Part shown: positions 27,126-35,074 of the stretch, piece after piece
Position numbering within the stretch: the stretch's first letter is position 1
How the letters are laid out: each line of letters starts with the position of its first letter
Assembly (NCBI RefSeq): GCF_009184865.1
Contig: NZ_CP045096.1
Coordinates: 5,456,001 to 5,520,000 of the forward strand
DNA from: Streptomyces phaeolivaceus
GTDB taxonomy: Bacteria; Actinomycetota; Actinomycetes; Streptomycetales; Streptomycetaceae
Length of the DNA stretch: 64,000 nucleotides
Reading direction: 5' to 3'
Translations under genes and position numbers: made by a program
Notes under the pieces: model-generated
The model's input: the letters and a program-made list of their open reading frames with translations, nothing else
What the model was told of the DNA's origin: nothing
Databases searched by the model: none

Positions 27126-27716
27126 ATGGGGCGGGTACGGGCCGTGTTGGCCAGGCCATGGGCGGTCGGGGTCTTGGTGGTAGCGGTCGTGGCCGTCGGC
27201 TTGGGGTCGTACTGGTTCCAGCCGTGGAAGCTGTGGCAGGACCGGACGGTCACGGAGGCTCTGCCGGGTGCCGTGGAACCCTCTGCGGCGCCTGAGAAGG
27301 GTGGGCCCGGAGCGACCTCGCCGACGGGTTCACCGACACCGTCCGCGTCGGCGCCCGCCGGGCCGGAGACGTTGGCCGGTGGTGAGCTGATCAGCCATGA
27401 GCACACCACTTCCGGCGCGGTGAAACTCGTGCGGCTCGCCGACGGCTCTCATGTCGTACGGCTGGAGAACCTCGACACCAGCAACGGGCCGGACCTCCGT
27501 GTCTGGCTGACCGACGCGCCGGTGAAGGAGGGCCGTGCGGGGTGGCATGTCTTCGACGACGGGGAGTACGTCAGCCTCGGCAGGCTGAAGGGCAACAAAG
27601 GCAGTCAGAACTACCCCCTTCCTGCGGATGTCGACCCGGCCCGGTTCAGCAGCGTCAGCATCTGGTGCGACCGGTTCGACGTCTCGTTCGGCGCCGCGGA
27701 GCTCGCCCGGGTGTGA
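27126..27716 (+). CDS. Membrane-anchored DM13-domain protein
   Basis: A 196-residue protein; the ATG at 27126 (MGRVRAVLAR) follows AAGGAGGAACGCG, an ideal ribosome site. One N-terminal transmembrane helix (WAVGVLVVAVVAVGLGSYWF) is followed by a Pro/Ser/Ala-rich spacer. The exported DM13 domain then starts GGELISHEHTTSGAVKLVRL and continues with VVRLENLDTSNGPDLRVWLT, YVSLGRLKGNKGSQNY and SVSIWCDRFDVSFG. DM13 domains are proposed to take part in electron transfer at the cell surface, and the conserved Cys near the end fits that family. Single gene. Confidence 0.85.
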   Translation: MGRVRAVLARPWAVGVLVVAVVAVGLGSYWFQPWKLWQDRTVTEALPGAVEPSAAPEKGGPGATSPTGSPTPSASAPAGPETLAGGELISHEHTTSGAVKLVRLADGSHVVRLENLDTSNGPDLRVWLTDAPVKEGRAGWHVFDDGEYVSLGRLKGNKGSQNYPLPADVDPARFSSVSIWCDRFDVSFGAAELARV

Positions 27717-27925
27717 CGGACCGCGCGCCGGAGGCGATGAGCACCATGTGCCGTGAGCCGGCCTCCACCGTGCGCGACTGCGTCTGACGGATCGGATGCA
27801 TCTGACGGATCGGACGCGTCGTGGCCGGCACGTCGACGCCGGTCACCTCGTCCATGGCGGCTTCGGCACGGTGGTGGGGAGGGAGCTGTCCGCCCGACCG
27901 TATCGAACAGGTGGCCTATAGGTGC

Positions 27926-28250
27926 CGGACGGCCGCTTGGCGACCCGCCAGGAGTCCACGGTTCTTCTCCCGTGCCGCACCGAATGCCACCACCGCTCTG
28001 GTCGACGTCGTCGGCCTGGCAATGGCGTGAGAGCTGTCGGGGGCCGAGAGGAAGAAGGCCGTGCTCGTGGCGAGAGGAAGGCCGGTCGCCTGTCGCAAGG
28101 GGTCCGATCGACGGTTCACCGATCGGTCGGTGGGGGACCCGTGTCCCGAGAGGTGGACGGCGGAGTCGGGGAGTGATCACGCAGTGCTACGACTGCCTCG
28201 TTGGCGATCACGCGACGACCGCGGTGGCGGTGTGCGCTTCATGGCGGGCA
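27926..28250 (+). repeat. Decayed copy of the DUF2180 leader plus gene start
   Basis: About 325 bp is similar to 30961-31265. Shared blocks include GGACGGCCGCT, CCACCACCGCTCTGGT, TCGGTGGGGGACCCGT and the first coding bases GCAGTGCTACGACTGCCTCG. The two copies flank the orphan rpoA gene. This one is interrupted and has lost the later part of the gene. Confidence 0.7.
28179..28250 (+). pseudogene. Truncated DUF2180 gene with a mutated start
   Basis: The frame TQCYDCLVGDHATTAVAVCA copies the first 20 or so residues of the intact DUF2180 protein (31196), with ACG in place of its ATG start. After CAS the sequence departs and the remaining zinc-ligand cysteines are lost. Too short to act; a duplication remnant. 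Confidence 0.75.
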
Positions 28251-28304
28251 CCGGCCTGGCCCTCGACGAACCAGTGTCACCCTGACGAGCCGAAGTCAGT
28301 AACC

Positions 28305-28335
28305 CTCCTCAGAGAAGCCTCAGACTTCCACCAAG
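28305..28335 (+). promoter_or_regulatory. CCTCAGA direct-repeat box, copy 3
   Basis: Two CCTCAGA repeats 11 bp apart followed by TTCCACCAAG, 29 of 31 positions like the box at 20082. The next clear gene on this strand is rpoA2, about 1.2 kb away, so its target is unclear; it may be a leftover from rearrangement. Confidence 0.45.
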
Positions 28336-29121
28336 TGCCGGTCTGGCGATCGGTGGATGATCGGTACCCATGTGACCGAGCCCTGCGGAAAGGCCCATGG
28401 GGGAGTGCGATCAAATGATCACTCAACGTCGCGGCGGCGCGTGGATCGGTCGCCCCGTTCGATCGTGTGACTCGTTTCGGAGCGGAAACCAGGGGCCATC
28501 CGGTCGGCTCGCGAGGGAAGCTCGATGCGCTGGTCGAGACCAACGCGAACGGTCCGTCGACTGCCCGCGGGCGGGACGCTCTTCCCGCAGCGGACGTCTG
28601 TCCGTCGATGGCCTTGGCCACCCAGGTGGAGGCCAGGAGGCCAGGGCGGTGCGCTGGTTCGAGAGGACGTGCTCGGCGTGCGGCCCGGCCGGTCTGTTCG
28701 CCGAGGGGCGCGACGTCACACAGCGCCCCAGCTGTGTGGGAACCTCCCGCAGGCGCTCGTGCACGTCCCACTGCTGGAGTGCTCGGCCCGCCTCGCGTCC
28801 TCGGCCGGAGCCGCGGTCACCCGGTGGTGAACTGGCCGCCGCGGTGCTCGGTGTCCCCGCCCGTCGGCAGCTCCTCGTCACCGTCCCGCAGACGGGTCGA
28901 GCCGCTGACCGGCGTCGTCCTGGGGAGCGCGATGGCCTCGTGGGAGACGGACGCCGACGGCGCCGATCATTGCCCTCCACGTCACGCGCCTTCCGGAACG
29001 GCTCGCTGGACGGGCTGCCGCCTTTCCCGTGTGCCCCGGCCCGACCGGATCTGCACCGCAGCGTTCACAGGGCTCCCGCCGCATCTGCGCGCCCAGGTGG
29101 CGCTTGCCGCCGCCATGCTAT
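28336..29121. other. Intergenic region, nothing recognised
   Basis: About 790 bp. It includes a TGATCAAATGATCA palindrome near 28409. Open frames have no third-position GC pattern that would mark a gene. No function assigned. Confidence 0.4.
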
Positions 29122-29136
29122 TTTGCATCATGCAAA
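29122..29136. promoter_or_regulatory. TTGCAT-n-ATGCAA palindrome, site 1
   Basis: TTTGCATCATGCAAA is a perfect 15-bp palindrome about 396 bp upstream of rpoA2. Related sites are at 52957, 55060 and 56927. The form suits a MarR-family dimer, and a MarR gene is at 56306. Confidence 0.55.
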
Positions 29137-29531
29137 GCTCTTGACGTGAGAGGGAGTAGGGGTGCCGGGAGCCAAAGGGGGCCGACCATGCATACGGTTC
29201 GCCAGTCCCTGAATGGGTGGCGGGATCGAGCATCGACTCCAAGCCCCCGCCAGCCCCTCCCTCTCGAAATGCCCGTTTCCTCCTCCCTCTCCGAGAGAGC
29301 TGGGCCGGCTGCCGGCCGTCTACTCGCCGACAACGGCGGCGGGATCATCGCTTCTCTCGGCGTGAGTGTCCGGACGGTGCCCGCATCCGGCCTCGGCTCG
29401 GGTCGCGCGTATGACACGGGTCGCGTTTCAACCGGGGGTCTCGATGAGCCTCAGGGAGACCCAGAGATTGTCGACGCTCTGATGTCCATGACGCCCGCCA
29501 GTGGGCACCGAATAGCCGGAGGCTTCACCTC

Positions 29532-30515
29532 ATGCTGATTGCCCAGCGTCCCTCGTTGACCGAAGAGGTCGTCGAGGAGTTCCGCTCCCGGTTCGTGATC
29601 GAGCCGCTGGAACCGGGCTTCGGTCACGCCCTCGGCAATTCCCTCCGCCGTACCCTCTTGTCGTCCGTTCCGGGTGCGGCGGTCACGTCCATCCGCATCG
29701 ACGGCGTTCTGCATGAGTTCACCACCGTGCCCGGCGTCAGGGAGGACGTCACCGACCTGACCCTCAACATCAAGCAGCTGGTCTTCTCCTCGGAGGACGA
29801 CGAGCCGGTCGTGATGTACCTGCGCAAGCAGGGTCCGGGTCTGGTCACCGCCGCCGACATCGCCCTGCGGGGCAGCGTCGAGGTGCACAACCCCGACCTG
29901 GTCCTCGCCACGCTCAACGGCAAGGGCAAGCTGGAGATGGAGCTGACGGTCGAGCGCGGTCGCGGTTACGTCTCCGCCGTGCAGAACAAGCAGGTGGGCC
30001 AGGAGATCGGCCGTATCCCGGTCGATTCGATCTACTCGCCGGTTCTGAAGGTCACATACAAGGTCGAGGCCACGCGTGTCGAGCGGCGCACCGACTTCGA
30101 CAAGCTGATCGTCGACGTCGAGACCAAGCAGGCGATGCGTCCCCGTGACGCCATGGCCTCCGCAGGCAAGACCCTGGTCGAGCTGTTCGGTCTGGCCCGT
30201 GAGCTGAACATCGACGCCGAGGGCATCGACATGGGTCCGTCCCCCACGGACGCCGCCCTCGACGCCGACCCGGTGCTGCCGATCGAGGAGCTGGGGCTCA
30301 CCGTTCGGTCGTACAACTGTCTCAAGCGCGAGGGCATCCACCTCGTGGAAGAGCTCGTCGCCCTGTCCGAGGCCGACCTCCACGACATCCGCAACTTCGG
30401 TGCGAAGTCCATCGACGAGGTCAAGGCGAAGGTGGCTGGCCTGGGCCTGGCCTTCAAAGGCAGCCCCGAAGGCGAACCTCACGCCACCTACGGAAGCGCG
30501 GGTGTGTCAACTTGA
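29532..30515 (+). CDS. rpoA: Orphan second RNA polymerase alpha subunit
   Basis: A 327-residue protein; the ATG at 29532 has GGAGG 9 nt upstream. It begins [20 protein letters not shown] and keeps the assembly domain ([29 protein letters not shown] region; [20 protein letters not shown]) and the DNA-binding C-terminal domain ([15 protein letters not shown] with Arg259 at the UP-element contact, and [14 protein letters not shown]). Streptomyces RpoA is normally about 340 residues with an acidic tail and lies with rpsK, rpsD and rplQ. Here those neighbours are missing, and the tail is replaced by [18 protein letters not shown]. Substitutions cluster at [13 protein letters not shown] and [15 protein letters not shown]. 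It probably forms or competes for alternative polymerase. It sits between two DUF2180 copies. Confidence 0.9.
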   Translation: MLIAQRPSLTEEVVEEFRSRFVIEPLEPGFGHALGNSLRRTLLSSVPGAAVTSIRIDGVLHEFTTVPGVREDVTDLTLNIKQLVFSSEDDEPVVMYLRKQGPGLVTAADIALRGSVEVHNPDLVLATLNGKGKLEMELTVERGRGYVSAVQNKQVGQEIGRIPVDSIYSPVLKVTYKVEATRVERRTDFDKLIVDVETKQAMRPRDAMASAGKTLVELFGLARELNIDAEGIDMGPSPTDAALDADPVLPIEELGLTVRSYNCLKREGIHLVEELVALSEADLHDIRNFGAKSIDEVKAKVAGLGLAFKGSPEGEPHATYGSAGVST

Positions 30516-30960
30516 CGGCTTTGTCTCACATGCGGAGATGACGGAGAGCAGAGATGGATGCACGCCTGGGGGAAGGACGCCGACGTCAGCGGCACCGCTC
30601 TGCCACCGTGGTGATCGGCGAGCCCGGATCCGGCACCCTCCACCAGTGCCCCGACCCGTGGAGTGTCCCGGCGACCGGCAGCCGGACGGCCAGCAGCTCG
30701 GCCCCGGCCACCGGCGGACGCGGCAGAAGCTGGGCGTGCCGTTCGGGCGCCGGCCGCTGCTCCCGGGCCGAACCGAGCACCGGCAGGGCAAGAGGAACGA
30801 GGGAACGCTCAACGGCGCCGCCCGCAGTGGCCCGCGGCAGCGGGCGGCCTGGCAGGCGCTCGTACGGCCAGGGCCGGAACGCCACAGCGGTCACCGCCGG
30901 CCATACCGCGCCCGGCAGTCGGCCCGCGCGCCCGGCTGGATCGAGGAAGCGGCACGACAG
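30516..30960. other. Intergenic region after rpoA2, nothing recognised
   Basis: About 445 bp with Arg/Pro-rich shadow frames. No terminator hairpin was identified immediately after the rpoA2 stop. The right end runs into the DUF2180 leader copy. Confidence 0.4.
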
Positions 30961-31265
30961 GCACCGGACGGCCGCTCGGTGACGGTGCCAGGACCCCACG
31001 GTTTCCCCTGCATCGCGCCGGAATCCACCACCGCTCTGGTTCTCCGGGCGGCGGGCCCCTGACGTCCGGGAACAGGTGCACCGGCCGCAGAGTGCGTGTG
31101 ACGTGAGCGTCACCCCCCGGCGACGGCGTGGGTTCACCAACAGTTCGGTGGGGGACCCGTCCCTCGACGGGGGGCGGCATAACCAGGGAGTGATCATGCA
31201 GTGCTACGACTGCCTCGCTGACGATCAGGTGACGACCGCGGTGGCGGTGTGCGCTTCCTGCGGTG
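30961..31265 (+). repeat. Intact-side copy of the DUF2180 leader plus gene start
   Basis: Partner of the decayed copy at 27926-28250. The similarity starts about 235 bp before the gene and runs into its first codons, so a leader-plus-gene unit was duplicated around rpoA2. Confidence 0.7.
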
Positions 31266-31417
31266 CTGCCCTGTGCAGGGAGCATGTGCGCGCGGAGCAC
31301 AGGGAGATCCGGCAGTTGGTCGGCGTGGGGAAGGCCACCCATGAGCCCTCGGCGCGCAGGCTGGTGTGCGGTATCTGCTACGGCGCGGAGAGCCCGCCCT
31401 CCGCGTCGGAGACCTGA
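31196..31417 (+). CDS. DUF2180 zinc-binding small protein
   Basis: A 73-residue protein; the ATG at 31196 has AGGGAG 5 nt upstream (an in-frame GTG at 31190 overlaps that site). Cysteine/histidine pairs CYDC, CASC, CREHVRAEH and CGIC form a probable two-zinc cluster, as in the DUF2180 family of actinobacterial small proteins. The C-terminus ESPPSASET is flexible. The function is unknown. A truncated copy lies at 28179, on the other side of rpoA2. Confidence 0.85.
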   Translation: MQCYDCLADDQVTTAVAVCASCGAALCREHVRAEHREIRQLVGVGKATHEPSARRLVCGICYGAESPPSASET

Positions 31418-31527
31418 CAGTCGCGCATCACGGCGCGAACCGTCCGCATCCCCGCTGCGGCGGCGGTTCGGCGCGCTCTGCCGCGCGGATCAGCATGCGC
31501 GCGGTCGAACCCGGGCCCAGGAGCCGC

Positions 31528-31752
31528 TCAGGGGCCGGTGTCGTCGGTGGCTCGGTGCGCTGTTCCGGCCGGCGGGCGTACGTATCGCTCGCAGAGCGGG
31601 TTGCGACACGGGCCCTCCGCCCATACGGGGACGTAGATGCCCATGGTCTTGTGTCGCTTCACCTCGGAGTGCACGGGGTGTTCGCACGCGGGGCAGAGCC
31701 GCTTCGGTGGTCCGGGTGCTGGCGTGGATTCACGCTGCCTTTCGCTTCCCAT
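31528..31752 (-). CDS. Small zinc-ribbon-like protein
   Basis: A 74-residue protein from an ATG at 31752 in an AT-rich start region without ribosome site (possibly leaderless). It contains CPACEHPVHSEVKRHKTMG and, 17 residues further on, CRNPLCERY: two CxxC/CxxxxC pairs suited to one zinc. No family name is offered. It lies just beyond the end of the TerC gene; the AT-rich stretch between them (31745-31772) may hold its promoter. Confidence 0.5.
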   Translation of the reverse strand: MGSERQRESTPAPGPPKRLCPACEHPVHSEVKRHKTMGIYVPVWAEGPCRNPLCERYVRPPAGTAHRATDDTGP

Positions 31753-31772
31753 AGTAATATTTTACGACACAT

Positions 31773-32753
31773 TTAGTTCTCTTTGGGATTTTCTTGGTGT
31801 TCGGGCTTCGCGGAGGGTGTCGACGGAGGCCGCAGCACACTGAGCGCCACGGAAGTGGCCAGGACGGTGGCGATCACGGCCAGACTGAGCAAGGAGGGGA
31901 CCTCGGGGACGGCGGTGCTGATCGTCTCGTGGGACGCCTGGAGGACCAGCTTGACGCCGATGAACGCGAGGATGAGCGCGAGGCCCTTGCTGAGGTAGTG
32001 GAACCGGTCGAGCAGGCCCGCGAGCATGAAGTAGAGGGCACGCAGACCGAGGATGGCGAAGGCGTTGCTGGTGTAGACGATGAAGACGTCGCTGCTGACG
32101 GCCAGCACGGCGGGGACGCTGTCGACGGCGAAGACGAGGTCGGCCGCCTCGATCGCGGCGACGACGGCGAGCAGCGGGGTGGCTACTCGTCGTCCTGCCT
32201 CCCTGACGAAGAACCGGTTGCCCGCGTAGTCGTCCCGGACGGGGACGACCTTGCGCAGGAGACGGACGGCGAGGCTTCGGCCGGGGTCGAAGCTGTCCTC
32301 CTCCTCTCTGAGGATTTTGTACGTGCTGTAGAAGAGGACGGCGGCGAACACGAACAGAACGGCGGTGAAGCGGCTGACCACAGCGACACCGGCCGCGAGA
32401 AAGATCCCCCGGAAGACCAGCGCGCCGAGCACTCCGAGGAACAGCACTCGGTGCTGGTAGGCGCGCGGCACTTTGAAGTAGCCGAAGATCAGCGCGAAGA
32501 CGAAGAGGTTGTCGACCGACAGGCTCTTCTCCAGCAGCCACGCGGTCGTGTACTCGACACCGGCGGTCGTGCCGACCACGAGGAAGACGACAGCGCCGAA
32601 CAGGATCGCCAGGCCCACCCAGACCCCGCTCCACGCGGTGGCCTCACGGAAGCCGATGACGTGCGCCTCCCGGTGCGCGAGCAGGTCCACCGCCAACGAC
32701 ACCAGCACGGTGACGGCGAACACGATCCATAGCCAGAACGGCACGTCATGCAC
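31773..32753 (-). CDS. TerC-family integral membrane protein
   Basis: A 326-residue protein; the GTG at 32753 (VHDVPFWLWI) follows GAGGGGG. About eight hydrophobic helices are present, with TerC hallmarks: TTAWLLEKSLSVDNLFVFAL with the acidic Glu and Asp of the proposed metal site, and AIEAADLVFAVDSVPAVLAV with a second conserved Glu/Asp set. TerC proteins are linked to manganese and tellurite handling, and recent work ties them to metal loading of exported proteins. The role here is probably Mn2+ transport. Single gene; the neighbour at 31752 is on the same strand. Confidence 0.9.
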   Translation of the reverse strand: MHDVPFWLWIVFAVTVLVSLAVDLLAHREAHVIGFREATAWSGVWVGLAILFGAVVFLVVGTTAGVEYTTAWLLEKSLSVDNLFVFALIFGYFKVPRAYQHRVLFLGVLGALVFRGIFLAAGVAVVSRFTAVLFVFAAVLFYSTYKILREEEDSFDPGRSLAVRLLRKVVPVRDDYAGNRFFVREAGRRVATPLLAVVAAIEAADLVFAVDSVPAVLAVSSDVFIVYTSNAFAILGLRALYFMLAGLLDRFHYLSKGLALILAFIGVKLVLQASHETISTAVPEVPSLLSLAVIATVLATSVALSVLRPPSTPSAKPEHQENPKEN

Positions 32754-33265
32754 GGATCCGCCCCCTCTGCGCGATCGACCGGAAGACCACTTTCGAGTGT
32801 GGGTCACCTGAGGGTGTTTGTCGCTCCGGTCTGGCCCGCGCGACTGCCACGGCGGGCCGGGAGGGCCGCTCCCGGATCCGGTCCGTCGCTCAGAGGCGTC
32901 TCCGCCCGGTGATCGCCGCCCGCCCTGCCCGACGGTGGCCCGCTCTGTCTCGTCGAGTCCTGTCCGGCGTGCCGTTCGACTTCAGTCGGCGGGCAACAGC
33001 GACGCGCGCGCCGCCGTGGGCCTGCCCCGCGCTCCTGGTCCGCGCCTTCAACCTCTGCCGGGAAACCTCGCCGACCGTCGGCTACGGTGTCCAGCCCTCG
33101 CCGCGACGCCGTGCACGCCTTCCGCCGAGACGCGGACACATCTTGGCGCGACAGCGGTGTGCGGGTGTCGACAAGGCTGTGCGGGACGAGCCCGCCGTCG
33201 TCACGATCGTCATGGCGAAGCCCTCGGCCACTGGTGCGGCGGTCGCGGGCTTCAGAGCGGGATGG
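32754..33265. other. Intergenic region, nothing recognised
   Basis: About 510 bp upstream of the TerC gene and beyond the end of the gene at 33266. Frames are shadow-like. The part nearest 32753 should hold the TerC promoter. Confidence 0.4.
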
Positions 33266-33661
33266 TCACGGCCCAGCGGTCGGCGATGCTGGGAGGGGAG
33301 CCGTGCCCGGAGCGTCGGCGGAGGGCTGCGACGTCGCGCCTCCGGTGCTCGGAACAGGTGTGACATGCTTTTCATCCGCTGTGGGGTGGTTTGTCGACCA
33401 CAGTACGGCCACCAGACCGACGGCGCAGGCACCGCCGACGAGCAGTGCGGGCAGCCGTCGCGGGGAGCGCACCAGGTGTAGCCCCCACCAAACGGCGCAC
33501 GCCGCAGTGAAGACCGCGATCGTCGGGGTGAGGTCGCCGTTCTTGTAGGTGATCAGCAAGGCGTCGTGGTTGGTGGCCACCACCAAGAGCGTCGCGTAGA
33601 GCACCGCGACGACCGCGCACACTGCTTCCAGCAGGCGTAACGCGCGTCGGCTTCCCCTCAT
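33266..33661 (-). CDS. Hypothetical membrane protein containing a TTA codon
   Basis: A 131-residue protein; the ATG at 33661 (MRGSRRALRLL) follows GGAGGGAAG. Three hydrophobic segments occur: VCAVVAVLYATLLVVATNHD, PTIAVFTAACAVWWGLHLV and LPALLVGGACAVGLVAVLWS, then a Pro/Ser/Ala-rich extracytoplasmic tail. Codon 8 is TTA (GCG-TTA-CGC), rare in Streptomyces and read by the bldA tRNA, so expression may be development-linked. No family recognised. Confidence 0.75.
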   Translation of the reverse strand: MRGSRRALRLLEAVCAVVAVLYATLLVVATNHDALLITYKNGDLTPTIAVFTAACAVWWGLHLVRSPRRLPALLVGGACAVGLVAVLWSTNHPTADEKHVTPVPSTGGATSQPSADAPGTAPLPASPTAGP

Positions 33662-33764
33662 GCCGTACTTCCCTCCAGGTCGTCGACCAGTCCTCCAGCA
33701 AACCCGGCATCTCACATGGCTCTGTCGCGCGAGGGCTGCTGCATCCGCGCCGTGGAGCAGCGGT

Positions 33765-33992
33765 TCATGGGTGCTCGTAGGCGCAGACGCCACTCCAGTC
33801 GACGGTTCCGTCACCGACCTGGCTGTACGCCTGCTCGCACTCCTCGCGGTCCGTCGGAGTGTCGGAACCGGTTTCGTCGGAGGCGTAACCGATGGAGCCG
33901 AGCACGGCGATGGTGACCACCGATGCCCACAGCGCCAAGGCTCGTTTGGGATTCTTCTCCGCCCATTGCTGAAGTGCTGCTTTACGCCGCAC
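33765..33992 (-). CDS. Small single-pass membrane protein
   Basis: A 75-residue protein; the GTG at 33992 (VRRKAALQQWAEKNP) follows GAGGGGGG. One transmembrane helix (LALWASVVTIAVLGSIGYA) is followed by an acidic external segment with two cysteines (EECEQAYSQ, SGVCAYEHP). The base composition is less GC-rich than its neighbours. Family unknown. Confidence 0.65.
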   Translation of the reverse strand: MRRKAALQQWAEKNPKRALALWASVVTIAVLGSIGYASDETGSDTPTDREECEQAYSQVGDGTVDWSGVCAYEHP

Positions 33993-34132
33993 AATCCCCC
34001 CTCGGAATCGGATGGCCCGTATAGACCGTCGAGCGCACCTTGTCACCGACGGCAGGAAGATCCGGGCAGTGACGGGAGATCCGCCACCGTCCGCGTCGGA
34101 GTCGTTGTGCCGGCACCGGGGCAGGACAGCCG

Positions 34133-34825
34133 TCAGCCGCCGTCGGTGGGTCGGCCGTCGATGTCGAGCAGGTCTGCCGCTCGGCGTAGGACGTCCAGGA
34201 TCTCCTGGCGGGCCGCGGGACGGGAAGCGAACACCCGGGGGCTCGGGTGCCAGGTCGTCAGAGTGTGGACCGTCGGCGCGTATCGCTCCTGGTAAGCCGC
34301 CCAGCCGGCCTGCGCCTTGCGGCCCATCGGCACGACCACCTCCAGCTTGGGCAGCATGGAGATCACCTCGTGCAGGAAGGGTGCCGCGCGTTGTATCTCC
34401 GTCCGTCCGGGGGCGGCGATGCGGTCCGCGGTGCCCAGATACCAGGGCACGATGTTCCAGTGCAGGGACTCCTGGTACGGCAGACCCGCCTCGGTGCGTA
34501 GCGTCCAGCAGTTCTGCGCCGTCGGGTCGTCGTTGTCGACGGAGATGATGCCGCTGCCGGTGCGTCTCAGGGTCGCTTCGGCTCCCATGGACTTCTGGCC
34601 CGGTGCCTCAAGGAGAAAGAGGCTCCGGGCCTCGGTGCCGCCGGAAGCGGGGTCGAACCACGGCACGGACTCGCCGTCGCCGAGCCGCCCGCGCAGTCTC
34701 TCCACCCAGTCGTTCAAGGGGCGTACCGCGGGCTCCGTCCTGACGGCGAGCAGCCGGGCACTCAGTGCGTCGGGGTGGCGCAGGGTTCGGGGGGCCGTGG
34801 TGCGAAATCGATCACGTGAGGTCAT
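34133..34825 (-). CDS. Uracil-DNA-glycosylase-superfamily protein
   Basis: A 230-residue protein from an ATG at 34825 (MTSRDRFRTT). Fold signatures of the UDG superfamily: LFLLEAPGQKSMGAEATL near residue 68, a HWNIVPWYLG strand, a VVPMGRK strand and a C-terminal TWHPSPRV motif. In family-4 enzymes the first motif is GExPG; here it is LEAPG, so the usual catalytic residue is altered and activity is uncertain. It may bind or excise damaged bases, or serve another purpose. Single gene with no partner. Confidence 0.8.
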   Translation of the reverse strand: MTSRDRFRTTAPRTLRHPDALSARLLAVRTEPAVRPLNDWVERLRGRLGDGESVPWFDPASGGTEARSLFLLEAPGQKSMGAEATLRRTGSGIISVDNDDPTAQNCWTLRTEAGLPYQESLHWNIVPWYLGTADRIAAPGRTEIQRAAPFLHEVISMLPKLEVVVPMGRKAQAGWAAYQERYAPTVHTLTTWHPSPRVFASRPAARQEILDVLRRAADLLDIDGRPTDGG

Positions 34826-35074
34826 GGTGCCCGCAGTGTGCCAGGCATGTGTGACAGCACGGCCACGGCCGGCAGCCGCTCCGCTGCCCTTCCCCCTGCC
34901 GTACAACCCGCCTGTCGTCGTCCTGCGTGCTCCGGCACGCTGAGCGCTCCACATGCCACTGGCACACCGTAAGTCACATCTTCATCACGGGAGTTTCCGA
35001 AGCGTGGCACTAGGCAAAGGTTGATCCATCGAATAGTCAACTTCGAGCGGCGGAAGCCGGGGCGGGATGTGGCT

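Noticed and set aside
27753..28418. A continuous 221-residue plus-strand frame covering the DUF2180 remnant
   Set aside because: Most of the frame is Arg/Pro-rich non-coding sequence; only about 24 residues match DUF2180, with its start codon lost.
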